Part shown: piece by piece, positions 53,657-62,106 of the stretch
How the letters are laid out: each line of letters opens with the position of its first letter
Position numbering within the stretch: the first letter of the stretch is position 1
Assembly: GCF_900109355.1 (NCBI RefSeq)
Contig: NZ_FOBF01000033.1
Span: forward strand, 1 to 64,000
Source: Nonomuraea pusilla
Lineage (GTDB): Bacteria > Actinomycetota > Actinomycetes > Streptosporangiales > Streptosporangiaceae
Direction: 5' to 3'
Length of the DNA stretch: 64,000 bases
Made by a program: the position numbers and the translations under genes
The notes under the pieces: model-generated
What the model was told of the DNA's origin: nothing
What the model saw: only the letters and a program-made list of their open reading frames with translations
Databases searched by the model: none

Positions 53657-54622
53657 TCATCCGATCAGCGTGTCCCGCACGCGGCGCAGCTCGGGCAGGG
53701 CCGCCACCGCCGCCGCAGCCCTGCCGCGCATCGCCTCCGGCGTCCCGGCGCCCAGGTCGTCGAGCAGGTCCCGCAGGGCGTCCGCGCCGTACGGGCCCGA
53801 CGTCAGGCACCGGGCGAAGGTCACCGCGATCCACCACACCGCCTCCCGGTGCAGGCCCCGCTCGACCAGTTCGCGGGTGCCGTCGATGGAGACGTTCCTG
53901 GCCTCCGGGGCCAGGTCGCTCCGGTACGGTCCCGCGTGGTCGCGCGGGACGCCGTCGTAGACGGCGGCCAGCCGGTCGAGGTGCCAGGCGACCCGTTCCT
54001 GCGTGAGGTGGGCGCAGCCGAGCAGGCCGAGCAGGTCCTCGTGGAACCCGGCCAGCCCGCGGGCGGCGAGGACGTCACGGGCGGCGGCGTACCGGCGGCG
54101 CACGGTCGGGTTGGCGCGGGCCGCGGTCAGCACCACCAGGGTGGGCAGGCTGGCGGGGAACACCCAGGCGAGCACCCGGTCGGCGAGCGGCAGGCGTACG
54201 TCGAGACGCGACAGGGCGGAGATCCGCTCCTCCAGGGCGGCGCACCGGGCCCGCACCCAGGACGGCCGGTCGAACTCCGCGGCCACGGCGGCGTGCAGCG
54301 CGGCGAGCCGCCCGCCCGAGTCGGCCAGGACGACGCCCCTGCTGGCCCCGGGCGCCAGGGCCGGCGAGGCCAGCACCCGCTCCGCGGGCTCCAGCGGGAC
54401 GTACCCGACGTCCAGCAGCACCCCCTCGTGCCGGAACTTGCCCAGCTTGGGCGGGACGTCTCCGTCGACCACGATCACGACGTCCACGTCGGAGGCGTAC
54501 GGCAGCTCCGCCTCCGGCGGCAGCCACGCGGCGGAACCGCTCACGTACGCGCCCACGAACCCCGCGACCCGGTGGCCCGCCACCCACCGGCCAGCCGCCG
54601 CCCGCGCCGCTCCCACGTTCAC
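53657..54622 (-). CDS. Nucleotidyltransferase-like protein
   Basis: A 321-residue protein. The N-terminal pol-beta-type nucleotidyltransferase core shows GSAAWLPP followed by SDVDVVIVVDG, the GS...DxD metal motif. The C-terminal 200 residues are helical and may bind a substrate. Similar proteins modify small molecules such as aminoglycosides or act on unknown targets. GTG 54622 is preferred over ATG 54640 because GAGAGGGG lies 7 nt before it. It converges with the repeat protein. Confidence 0.75.
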   Translation of the reverse strand: MNVGAARAAAGRWVAGHRVAGFVGAYVSGSAAWLPPEAELPYASDVDVVIVVDGDVPPKLGKFRHEGVLLDVGYVPLEPAERVLASPALAPGASRGVVLADSGGRLAALHAAVAAEFDRPSWVRARCAALEERISALSRLDVRLPLADRVLAWVFPASLPTLVVLTAARANPTVRRRYAAARDVLAARGLAGFHEDLLGLLGCAHLTQERVAWHLDRLAAVYDGVPRDHAGPYRSDLAPEARNVSIDGTRELVERGLHREAVWWIAVTFARCLTSGPYGADALRDLLDDLGAGTPEAMRGRAAAAVAALPELRRVRDTLIG

Positions 54623-54655
54623 GCCGCCGCCCCTCTCCATCGTCGTGATCGCGCG

Positions 54656-55129
54656 TCAGTCGGAGAAGAACTCGGGGATCGGCAGGTCGAGCGCCTCAAG
54701 GAAGCGGGCGGCCTTGACCTCGACGAAGACGTCGGCGTCGTCGAGATCGACGACGTTCTCCTCGTCGTCCAGCTCGATCTCCTCCGGGTCCTGGTCGTGG
54801 GCGAGGTAGCCGAGCAGCTCGCTCGCCTTCACGGCGTGCTCGACCTCGCCCTCGCCCCTGCCGCGCCACATCCACCAGTCGGCGAGGCCCATCGCCTCGC
54901 GTACGACGTCCGTGGGCGGCGACGCCTCGTCGTCCTCGAAGTACGTCCGAGGGGTGAACCCCAGGTACGCGACGCCGCTCCCCCGCCCCTGCGGCTGGTA
55001 GACGACCGTCGCGATGTCGCTGTCGTAGATGTTGACCATCAGCCACGGCTCGGTCGCGGGAGGCGGCGGGTCGTCCTCGTGGGCGGTCCACCGCTGCCCG
55101 TCGTACAGGTAGGTGCCGAAGAAGCCCAT
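54656..55129 (-). CDS. Hypothetical acidic cytosolic protein
   Basis: A 157-residue acidic protein (DPEEIELDDEENVVDLDDADV) without signal or membrane segment. GFFGTYLYDGQRW and the VYQPQGRGSGVAYLGFTP stretch suggest a small beta-rich domain. I do not recognise it. ATG 55129 lies 6 nt after TATGAC (55141-55136), suggesting a leaderless mRNA. It is 33 bp upstream of the nucleotidyltransferase gene, which may be co-transcribed. Confidence 0.7.
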   Translation of the reverse strand: MGFFGTYLYDGQRWTAHEDDPPPPATEPWLMVNIYDSDIATVVYQPQGRGSGVAYLGFTPRTYFEDDEASPPTDVVREAMGLADWWMWRGRGEGEVEHAVKASELLGYLAHDQDPEEIELDDEENVVDLDDADVFVEVKAARFLEALDLPIPEFFSD

Positions 55130-55252
55130 CAGCCGGTCATACCCGCTCTGGTGGCCTGACGGATCTCACGTACGGTCCTGTCGATCACGAGGACGACTCT
55201 AGGGAGACCGAGCCGCCACCCGCACCCGATTGCGCCAGAAGTGACATTCCTA

Positions 55253-55304
55253 CCTTCCTGTATGGCCGTCAGCCGAGCGCCTTCCTGTGTCCGTCAGCCG
55301 AGCG
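55253..55304. repeat. Short tandem duplication over the epimerase stop codon
   Basis: CCTTCCTG + TATGGCCGTCAGCCGAGCG (55253-55279) is followed at once by CCTTCCTG + TGTCCGTCAGCCGAGCG (55280-55304). The second copy contains the stop codon and last codons of the epimerase gene, so the 3' end of the gene has been duplicated in tandem and slightly diverged. Confidence 0.6.
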
Positions 55305-56280
55305 CGTCGAGCAGTTCGCGCTCGCGCTGGGCGCTGAGGCCCGCCCTGCGCGGCCGGTCGAGGCCCTGCTCGCGTTCCCAGCGCAGCGTGTCGGCCAGCA
55401 TCTCGTCCCTCGGCCTGTGACGCAGCCCCGCCGCCAGCGCGGCGGCCCCCTTCCTGGTCGCGAACCCCTCCCAGCCCTCCTGGCCCACCCACATCGGCAG
55501 CGACTCCGGCCCCATCCACTCGGCCACGCCGTTGGCGACCAGCCACGCCGACTCGGCGGTCACCACCGGGCCGGTGTGCCCGCCGAGCGTCCTGGACAGC
55601 TCGATCCACTCCCCGAAGGGCACGATCGGGCCGACGGCGTCGTACGTGCCGACCGTGCCCGCCTCGGCGGCGTCGAGCAGCCAGGCCGCGAGGTCGCGCG
55701 CGTCCACCGCCTGCGTCGCCATGGCCGGCTCGTCGGGCACCAGCATCGGCCCCTCCTGGTCGCGGGCGGCGCGGGTCACCCAGTAGCCGGTGCGCCCGCT
55801 GTGGTCGCCCGGCCCGCCGATGAGGCCCGCGCGGGCGATGAGGAGGCGGTCGCCCACGGCCTTCCCCGACGCCAGCTCGCAGGCGACCTTCGCCTCGCCG
55901 TACGACGCCGCGTCGGCCTCGTCGCCCTCGAACGGCGGGAGGAGCGCGGCCGACTCGTCGGCGCCTGGCGTGGCGTGCGAGGCGTAGGCGCTGACCGAGG
56001 AGACGTACGTCCAGTGCCCGGCCTTGCCGCCCAGCGCGTCGAGCGCCCCGCGGACGAGCCCCGGCTGCCAGGACACCTCGACGACGGCGTCCCACTCCTG
56101 ATCGGGCAGCCGCTCGTATGCGCCCGGCTCACCCCGGTCGGCGGCGACCAGCGTCGCCCCGTGCGCGACGGCTCCGCTCTCGCCGCGCGCGAGGCACGTC
56201 ACGCGGTGGCCGCGCTCGATGGCCTGCCGCGACAGCTCCCTGCCCAACCACGCCGTACCACCCAGTACCAGAATCTCCAT
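55294..56280 (-). CDS. NAD-dependent epimerase/dehydratase (SDR)
   Basis: A 328-residue atypical SDR. The cofactor loop is LVLGGTAWLGREL, and Tyr-Lys is replaced by a YGEAKVACE stretch that still has Tyr and Lys four residues apart. The closest relatives are reductases/epimerases acting on isoprenoid, sugar or unknown substrates. ATG 56280 (MEILVLGG) is the family start; TTG 56292 is less likely. It is 42 bp from the membrane protein gene on the same strand. Confidence 0.85.
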   Translation of the reverse strand: MEILVLGGTAWLGRELSRQAIERGHRVTCLARGESGAVAHGATLVAADRGEPGAYERLPDQEWDAVVEVSWQPGLVRGALDALGGKAGHWTYVSSVSAYASHATPGADESAALLPPFEGDEADAASYGEAKVACELASGKAVGDRLLIARAGLIGGPGDHSGRTGYWVTRAARDQEGPMLVPDEPAMATQAVDARDLAAWLLDAAEAGTVGTYDAVGPIVPFGEWIELSRTLGGHTGPVVTAESAWLVANGVAEWMGPESLPMWVGQEGWEGFATRKGAAALAAGLRHRPRDEMLADTLRWEREQGLDRPRRAGLSAQRERELLDALG

Positions 56281-56322
56281 CTGGCCACTCAAGCACTACG
56301 GACAGGGAAGTCCCAGACGGGT

Positions 56323-57000
56323 TCACTCAAAGCAGACGGCTGCGCGTCGCCGTCTCTCCCCGAGGAAGCGGACCAGGATCAGGCCGAGGGCGACGGCGGC
56401 CGCCGTCAACACGATCGCCTGCCCGATGAGTTCGATTCGTTCGTTCCTGCCCGGTGGCTGCAGGAGCATCTGGACGGCCGCGCCGACCGGCACGGTCGCC
56501 CGCGCGAGCAGCCCGATCACTCCCGGCCGCCGGGCGCAGCCGCCCACGGCGCCCAGGGGCGCCCCGAAGACGACGCTGGTGACCCACCACACGATTGCTT
56601 CCGACCGGTACCAGGAGGACAGGGGCGTGCCGTTCCTGACGGTGTCGACGACGCTGTAGGCCGCCGTGGCCGCGAGCAGGGCCAGCGCGCCGACGGCGGC
56701 GGCCCGTGCCAGTGCCGGAGAAAGGCGCTCCCCGCTGCGGGTGAACAGCCACCCCACGGCGACCGCCAGCCCCGCCCACGCCCAGCCGGAGTCGATCAGC
56801 ACACTGGCGATCTCCACGGGCGACACCCCGCCGGTGGTGTCGGCCCGGCTCTCGAAGTCCCTCAGCTGGAAGGAGAGGGCGTTCACCAGACCGGTCGCGG
56901 CACCGAAGGCCCCTCCGACCGCCACCGCGCCCGCCAGGGCCGTGACGAGGGGGACCTTCCGGGGGCGCTCCCGCCGCAGGCGGGTTTGATCGTCAGCCAT
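56323..57000 (-). CDS. Multi-helix membrane protein of unknown function
   Basis: A 225-residue protein with about six membrane segments (VTALAGAVAVGGAFGAATGLV, WAWAGLAVAVGWLF, AAVGALALLAATAAYSVV, VIGLLARATVPVGAAV, IVLTAAAVALGLILV and one weaker). Basic ends suggest both termini are cytosolic. I know no family. ATG 57000 lies 6 nt after TAGAAA (57012-57007), which could be a -10 box. It is divergent from the HTH gene at 57078. Confidence 0.65.
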   Translation of the reverse strand: MADDQTRLRRERPRKVPLVTALAGAVAVGGAFGAATGLVNALSFQLRDFESRADTTGGVSPVEIASVLIDSGWAWAGLAVAVGWLFTRSGERLSPALARAAAVGALALLAATAAYSVVDTVRNGTPLSSWYRSEAIVWWVTSVVFGAPLGAVGGCARRPGVIGLLARATVPVGAAVQMLLQPPGRNERIELIGQAIVLTAAAVALGLILVRFLGERRRRAAVCFE

Positions 57001-57036
57001 GCCGCCTTTCTACCAGCCGCGCCGCCCCCGCCGATG

Positions 57037-57080
57037 CACTTGACACTTGAGAGCAAGTACTTGCTATCGTCTGTCAAGTG
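57037..57080. promoter_or_regulatory. Nested palindromes in the promoter of the HTH-hydrolase operon
   Basis: An outer 9-bp inverted repeat CACTTGACA (57037-57045) / TGTCAAGTG (57072-57080) encloses the perfect palindrome AGCAAGTACTTGCT (57052-57065). The outer left arm holds the -35 TTGACA (57040-57045); -10 TATCGT is at 57065-57070 after a 19-bp spacer filled by the inner palindrome; the outer right arm overlaps the GTG start at 57078. A long spacer with a central palindrome is the MerR-type promoter layout. Confidence 0.75.
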
Positions 57081-57551
57081 GCGAGTACGGAAGACCATGT
57101 CGAGCTGGTGGCCGAGCTGGTGCGGCTGTTGGAGACGCGCATCCTCGACCCGCTGGAGATCCTGCTGACCTCCGACGAGCTCCTCGGCCCGGTCAGGGCA
57201 CGGCTGCGGGTGGAGGCCGAGGTCTGGGCCGCCCAGCTGCTCGGCGGCGACCGGGAGCGGGCCACCCTGACCGCGGCCCGGCTCATCGGGGTGCTGTTCC
57301 CCGGCGACGGCCCCTTCGCTCCGCCCGAGTCGTGGTGGCGCACCGCGCTGGGCCGGGCCGTGGCGCGGACGGCCGGGCACCCCGCGGCGGCGGCCGTCTC
57401 GTACGCCACGGCGGGGGCGATGCTCGGCATCACCCGGCAAGGCGTCCACGACCTGGTCAAACGCGGCAAGCTCGGCAAGCACCCCGACGGCGGCGTGACC
57501 ACGTCCTCCATCCGCGACCGGCTCAACCGACCTCAGGAGAGCAGCACGTGA
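57078..57551 (+). CDS. HTH protein, possible regulator of its operon
   Basis: A 157-residue soluble protein. The N-terminal ~110 residues are helical without a known family. The C-terminal part, AGAMLGITRQGVHDLVKRGKLG followed by SSIRDRL, is an excisionase/MerR-like helix-turn-helix. The domain order (ligand-like N-terminus, DNA-binding C-terminus) is opposite to MerR. GTG 57078 is 7 nt after TATCGT, so translation is leaderless. It overlaps the hydrolase gene (GTGA) and probably binds the palindromes in front of itself. Confidence 0.7.
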   Translation: MASTEDHVELVAELVRLLETRILDPLEILLTSDELLGPVRARLRVEAEVWAAQLLGGDRERATLTAARLIGVLFPGDGPFAPPESWWRTALGRAVARTAGHPAAAAVSYATAGAMLGITRQGVHDLVKRGKLGKHPDGGVTTSSIRDRLNRPQESST

Positions 57552-58399
57552 CGGCACGAGACGTGATCATCGAAGGCGGGCCCGTCCCCCTGGCCGCCCG
57601 CGACCACGGCGGCCACGGCGCTCCCGTGCTGCTGCTCCACGGGCTGGGCGGCACCCTGCTGCACTGGGACGCGGTCGCGCCGCTGCTGACCGGCGCGCAC
57701 CGGGTCGTCGCCATGGACCTGCGCGGCCACGGGCTCTCCGGCGACGGGCCGTGGGAGTGGGAGGCGGTCCTCGACGACGTGCAGGCGGTCATCGACCACT
57801 TCGGCCTGGACGACCCTCTGGTGGTCGGCCACTCCCTCGGCGGGATGATCGCGATCCGGTGGGCGCTGCGCCACCCGGACGGCCCCGGCATCGTCAACCT
57901 CGACGGCCTGCGCTCGGCCGAGACCGAGCCGCGCCACTACGCCGGCGTCGAGCCGGCGGAGCTGACCGCGCTGCTGGCGGAGCTGAAAGCCGTCTTCGAC
58001 GCCCAGGCCGAGGCGATGGCCCGGCCGCTGCCCGAGGCGCACGCCGCGCTGTACCCGCAGCGCGCACTGCGCACCACGGAGGACGGCGTCCACGTACGGC
58101 CCCACGCCGCGCTGGCCGGGCAGATCCGGTACGACCCGCACTTCCGTGACAGCGTCCCCGCGGTGGCGGGCATCCGCTGCCCCGCCCTGTTCGTCCTGGC
58201 CACCGAGAACCTGCCCGGTCTGCCGGGCCGCGTCGGAGAGCTCATGCCGGCCCTGCGCGCGGGCATCCGCCGCGACCTGCTGCCCCTGACCGCCGGCCGG
58301 CCGCACCTGCGCGTGCTCGAACTCCCGGCCAGCCACGGCATGGTGGCCGAGCGGCCCGAGCTGGTCGCCGAGGCCGTGCTGGAGCGGCTCCGCGCCTGA
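57548..58399 (+). CDS. Alpha/beta hydrolase
   Basis: A 283-residue hydrolase. LLLHGLGGTLLHWD forms the oxyanion loop, GHSLGGM the nucleophile elbow, and SHGMV the catalytic His. It resembles small esterases, C-C hydrolases and haloperoxidase-like enzymes; the substrate is unknown. The start overlaps the HTH gene stop, so the two form an operon, and a ligand of the HTH protein may be the hydrolase substrate (inference). Confidence 0.88.
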   Translation: MTARDVIIEGGPVPLAARDHGGHGAPVLLLHGLGGTLLHWDAVAPLLTGAHRVVAMDLRGHGLSGDGPWEWEAVLDDVQAVIDHFGLDDPLVVGHSLGGMIAIRWALRHPDGPGIVNLDGLRSAETEPRHYAGVEPAELTALLAELKAVFDAQAEAMARPLPEAHAALYPQRALRTTEDGVHVRPHAALAGQIRYDPHFRDSVPAVAGIRCPALFVLATENLPGLPGRVGELMPALRAGIRRDLLPLTAGRPHLRVLELPASHGMVAERPELVAEAVLERLRA

Positions 58400-58430
58400 A
58401 CGCCGGAGTTCCGGGCGCGGCCCGCGGCGG

Positions 58431-58463
58431 GACGGCCCGCCCTGGAGGACCGGGCGGGCCGTC
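58431..58463 (+). terminator. Terminator after the hydrolase gene
   Basis: A perfect 12-bp stem GACGGCCCGCCC/GGGCGGGCCGTC (58431-58442 with 58452-58463) with a 9-nt loop is followed by TTCG. It lies between two convergent genes. Confidence 0.75.
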
Positions 58464-58480
58464 TTCGCGTGAGGCGCGGG

Positions 58481-59479
58481 CTACCAGTCGCTGTCTCCGC
58501 CGTCCTCGTCGTCGCCCTCGAAGATCTCTTCGACGACCTCACCGGCGACGAGCCCGCCGACCAGGCCGGCGGCGCCGGCCGCCGCCACCGTGCCCCAGCC
58601 GGGGCCGCCGTGGTGGCCGTGGTGCGGGTCGTGGTGGCCGTGGTGCTCGGGGTGGCCGAAGCCGCCGTGGTGGTCGCCGTGACCGTACCCGCCGTAGCCG
58701 CCGTGGTGGCCGCCGTACCGGGAGAGCCCGGAGAGCCAGCGGTCGATCTCGCTCGGCCAGTCGGTGCGCATCGCGTCGTCGTGGCTGACCGTGAAGCGGC
58801 CGATGGCGTCGCCGGAGTAGCGGCCGGCGCGCTTGTCGGCCTCCAGGACGACCTCCATGCCGCCCGGGTTGGTGATGAAGGTGACCTCGACCTCCCCGAC
58901 GACCCCGGAGTGGTGGGACGGCGGGTAGAACTCGATCTCCTGGTAGAAGGGCAGCTGCTGGCTGGAGCCGTGGATGCGCCCGGCCTCCAGGTCGGCGGAC
59001 TTGAAGTGGAAGCCGAGCTGGAGGAACGCCTGGAGGATGCGCAGCTGCGAGGGCAGCGGCTCGACCGAGACCATGTCAAGGTCGCCCTTGTCGACGGCCT
59101 TGGCGATGGCCAGCTCGGTACGCACGCCAAGTGCCATGCCGGACAGGTGCTGGCCGCCGATCTCGCTGATGGGCGTCTCCCACGGCACCGGGATGCTGAA
59201 CGGGATGCTGCGGTTCTCGCCCTTGCGGAGGACGAAGGGGCCGGAGACCTGCGCGCGGGAGAACTCGCCGACTCCGGCGCCCTCGCCGTCGCCGAACTCG
59301 ATCTCGACCCGGGCGACGAGGCCGAGGGTGACGTGTTCGATCTCGGCGTCGAAGTCGCCGCCGTTGAGCCGTACCTCGCCGGTGAGGGTTCCGCCCGGCT
59401 GCGTGCGAGGAGTGGTCAGGACGGTGTCGACCGAGGGGGCGCCCACGCCGAACGCGCCCAGCATCCGTTTGAAGACCAC
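58481..59479 (-). CDS. spo0M: Sporulation-control protein Spo0M (SpoOM family)
   Basis: A 332-residue protein. Residues 1-245 are the arrestin-like Spo0M domain (GVGAPSVDTVL, PGGTLTGEVRLNGGD, QPLPFYQEIEFYPP-like segment). About 255-295 are a His/Gly/Tyr-rich stretch (GHHGGYGGYGHGDHHGGFGH), able to bind metals. A glycine-zipper helix (AAAGAAGLVGGLVAG) and an acidic tail follow. In Bacillus, Spo0M influences sporulation and cytoskeletal proteins. GTG 59479 follows GGGAGAA. The His-rich tail is an addition not present in all members. Confidence 0.87.
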   Translation of the reverse strand: MVFKRMLGAFGVGAPSVDTVLTTPRTQPGGTLTGEVRLNGGDFDAEIEHVTLGLVARVEIEFGDGEGAGVGEFSRAQVSGPFVLRKGENRSIPFSIPVPWETPISEIGGQHLSGMALGVRTELAIAKAVDKGDLDMVSVEPLPSQLRILQAFLQLGFHFKSADLEAGRIHGSSQQLPFYQEIEFYPPSHHSGVVGEVEVTFITNPGGMEVVLEADKRAGRYSGDAIGRFTVSHDDAMRTDWPSEIDRWLSGLSRYGGHHGGYGGYGHGDHHGGFGHPEHHGHHDPHHGHHGGPGWGTVAAAGAAGLVGGLVAGEVVEEIFEGDDEDGGDSDW

Positions 59480-59642
59480 GATCTGTTCTCCCTGTCGAAG
59501 AGTGGTGGCATGGATCAGCCGCCCGCCTTAACGATCAGCACGGGGCGCCGGTTCCGTAAGGGAGGAAAAGCTGTCCTCGCAGGTGAGCCCGGGATTCGGC
59601 GGTTCATGGGGGAATGGTGGGGTTTGCGACAGGAAGATGGAG

Positions 59643-60482
59643 TCAGCTCTGCACGTTCGGCTGCTCGCGCATGAGCAACTGGTCGAGCTTGGCGTTGACG
59701 GCGGCCAGTTCCTGCCGCATCGCCTCGATGTCGTCCTGCGTGCGGGACTCGGCGGGCGAGGGCTCGGCGTCGTTCATGGCGTTGACCACGACCGCGATGA
59801 ACAGGTTCAGCGCCACGAACGTGGACATCAGGATGTAGACGATGAAGAAGACCCACGCCCACGGCTTCTGCCGCATCACCTCCTGGGCGACGTTCCCCCA
59901 GTCGTCGCCCGTCATGATCTGGAACAGCGTGAACAGCGAGCGCGGCAGCTCGTCGAACCGCTCGGGCACGATGTCGCCGAACAGCTTGGTCGCGATCACC
60001 GCCGCGATGTAGATCATCAGGACGAGCAGCCCGATGATCGACGCCATGCCCGGCACGGCGTTGAGCAGCGCGCCGACCACGCGCCGCATGCTCGGCACGG
60101 CCGAGACGAGCCGGAGCGCCCGCAGGATGCGCAGCGCCCGCAGCACGGAGGTCGGCCCGGACGCCGGGATGAGCGCGACGACGACGATCACCGCGTCGAA
60201 CCAGTTCCACGGGTCCTTGAAGAAGTCCCTGCCGTAGGCGTACAGGCGGGCGGCGATCTCGACCGTGAAGACGGCCAGGGCGACGCGGTCGACCGCGTGC
60301 AGCAGCCCGCCGGCCCGGTCCATGAGGAACGAGCTGGTCTCCATGCCGATGGTGACCGCGTTGACCACGATCACAGCGATGATCGCCCGCTGGACGACAC
60401 GGTGCTCAAGGACGTCACGAACGCGCTCTTGCCCTGACAAGTCCGACCGCTCCTCGGGATGACCCACCACGTTCTTGATCAT
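59643..60482 (-). CDS. Bacterial voltage-gated cation channel (NaChBac-like)
   Basis: A 279-residue six-helix channel subunit that should form a tetramer. S4 has Arg115, Arg118, Arg121 and Arg124 at every third position (LRALRILRALRL). The pore loop ends FTLFQIMTGDDWGN; residues 191-197 TGDDWGN stand where sodium-selective relatives have TLESWSM/TLESWAS. S6 contains FVALNLFIAVVVNAM. The C-terminus is a heptad coiled coil (IEAMRQELAAVNAKLDQLL), as in BacNav channels. Two Asp in the filter suggest calcium permeation. ATG 60482 is the likely start. Confidence 0.87.
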   Translation of the reverse strand: MIKNVVGHPEERSDLSGQERVRDVLEHRVVQRAIIAVIVVNAVTIGMETSSFLMDRAGGLLHAVDRVALAVFTVEIAARLYAYGRDFFKDPWNWFDAVIVVVALIPASGPTSVLRALRILRALRLVSAVPSMRRVVGALLNAVPGMASIIGLLVLMIYIAAVIATKLFGDIVPERFDELPRSLFTLFQIMTGDDWGNVAQEVMRQKPWAWVFFIVYILMSTFVALNLFIAVVVNAMNDAEPSPAESRTQDDIEAMRQELAAVNAKLDQLLMREQPNVQS

Positions 60483-60697
60483 CGTAGGGAGGCGCGGAAG
60501 CGCCGGCCCGCGGGAGAGCAGGCATGAGACGCGCGTCACATCCGGCACTTCCGCGTCCCCGGCTTCGTTGACCGTAGTGGTGTGTCCCGCTTGCTGCCTG
60601 CTTGAACGGTTCCGATACCGTCCAGACAGGAACGGCGGCGACGGGGAGCCCGCGTCCAGCGTGTCGTCGAGCCGGTGACGGACAGAGAGGATCGGTG

Positions 60698-60763
60698 ATG
60701 GTGTCCGTGTCAACGGACCCAGACAGTGACCGCACGCACGCGCGCCGGGGCCGTACGGGATGA
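60698..60763 (+). CDS. Possible 21-residue leader peptide coupled to the CNNM gene
   Basis: ATG 60698 follows GAGGAT and opens 21 codons (MVSVSTDPDSDRTHARRGRTG) minus none, ending in a TGA that overlaps the ATG of the next gene (ATGA at 60760-60763). Such overlap usually couples translation. The peptide is not recognised, and it may only serve to lead ribosomes to the following start. The 215 bp before it hold no other gene. Confidence 0.4.
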   Translation: MVSVSTDPDSDRTHARRGRTG

Positions 60764-62106
60764 GCGTCGCACTCGGCCTGCTGGCCATCGTCGTCCTCAC
60801 CCTGGCCACCGGCTACTTCGTCGCCCAGGAGTTCGCCTACGTCGGCGCCGACCGGCTCGCCCTGTCCCAGCAGGCCGCCGCCGGCGACAGGAAGGCCGCC
60901 AAGGCCGTCCAGGTGATGGAGCGGCTGTCGTTCATGCTGTCGGGCGCGCAGCTCGGCATCACCGTCACCGCCCTCGTGGTCGGCTTCATCGCCAGGCCCG
61001 CGCTCGCCGAGCTCATCGCCCCCGCCCTCACCGCCGCCGGCCTGCCGGAGGGCGTGGTGGACGGCGCCGCCCTGGGCGTCGGATTCGCGCTGGCCACCGT
61101 CGTCCAGATGGTGCTGGGCGAGCTCGCCCCCAAGAACCTCGCCCTGGCCAGGCCCGAGACGCTGGCCCGCGCGCTGGCCGGCTCCACCCTGGTCTACCTC
61201 GCCGTCGCCGGGCCGGTCGTCAGGCTCTTCGACACCGCCGCGAACCGGCTGCTGCGCGCCGTCGGCATCGAACCGGTCGAGGAGCTGCACCACGGCGCCA
61301 CGCTGGAGGAGCTCGGCCACATCATCGGCGAGTCCGAGGCCCACGGGCACCTGCCCGGCAGCCAGGCCGACGTGCTCGAACGCGCCCTGGCCTTCTCCGA
61401 CCACACCGCCGAGGAGGTCATGGTCCCCAGGGTCGAGGTGATCGCCGTCAACGCCGCCGCCACCGTCTCCGACCTGGACGACCTCGTCGCGGCGCACGGC
61501 CACACGCACTACCCGGTGCTCGGCGGCACCCTCGACGAGGTCGCCGGGCTGGTCAGCCTGCGCGACGTCGCCGCCGTCCCGCCCGAGCAGGCGTCCACGA
61601 CCCTGGTCCGCGACGTCGCGCGTGACGTGCTCGTCGTGCCGTTCTCGGTCTCGCTGCCCGACCTGGCCGCCCAGCTGCACCGGCGGGGCGAGGAGGTCGC
61701 CTGCGTCGTGGACGAGCACGGCGGCCTGGCCGGGCTCGTCACCTGGGAGGACATCGCCGAGGAGCTCGTCGGGGAGATCGCCGACGAGAACGACGCCGCC
61801 GCCCCCACACTCGTACGGCAGGGCGACGCCTGGGAGCTGGACGCGGGGCTCCGCATCGACGAGATCGCCCTGGAGACGGACCTGGAACTCCCCGACGAGG
61901 ACGAGTACGACACCCTCGCGGGTCTCATCCTCCACCGCCTCGGGCGCTTCGCCACCCCCGGAGACGTCATCACCGTGGACCTGCCCGCCACCCTCGACCC
62001 CGGCGCCCCCACCCACGCCCGCATCGAGGTGCGGACGCTGAACAGGCACGTCCCCGAACGCGTCCGCGTCACCCCCTACCGGCACGAGGGCGAGGAGCAG
62101 CCGTGA
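60760..62106 (+). CDS. CNNM/CorC-type membrane protein (hemolysin family)
   Basis: A 448-residue protein: a DUF21 membrane domain (1-200, with FVAQEFAYVGADR and MLSGAQLGITVTAL), a pair of CBS domains (about 215-340, including CVVDEHGGLAGLVTWEDI) and a C-terminal CorC_HlyC domain (about 355-435). Family members help in magnesium or cobalt efflux; the label hemolysin is historical. It overlaps the next, shorter paralogue (GTGA), so the two may form a heteromer. Confidence 0.9.
   Translation: MSVALGLLAIVVLTLATGYFVAQEFAYVGADRLALSQQAAAGDRKAAKAVQVMERLSFMLSGAQLGITVTALVVGFIARPALAELIAPALTAAGLPEGVVDGAALGVGFALATVVQMVLGELAPKNLALARPETLARALAGSTLVYLAVAGPVVRLFDTAANRLLRAVGIEPVEELHHGATLEELGHIIGESEAHGHLPGSQADVLERALAFSDHTAEEVMVPRVEVIAVNAAATVSDLDDLVAAHGHTHYPVLGGTLDEVAGLVSLRDVAAVPPEQASTTLVRDVARDVLVVPFSVSLPDLAAQLHRRGEEVACVVDEHGGLAGLVTWEDIAEELVGEIADENDAAAPTLVRQGDAWELDAGLRIDEIALETDLELPDEDEYDTLAGLILHRLGRFATPGDVITVDLPATLDPGAPTHARIEVRTLNRHVPERVRVTPYRHEGEEQP

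Noticed and set aside
56339..57000. Histidine-kinase-like sensor suggested by the many membrane helices
   Set aside because: No kinase or HAMP motifs are present; it is kept as an unknown membrane protein.
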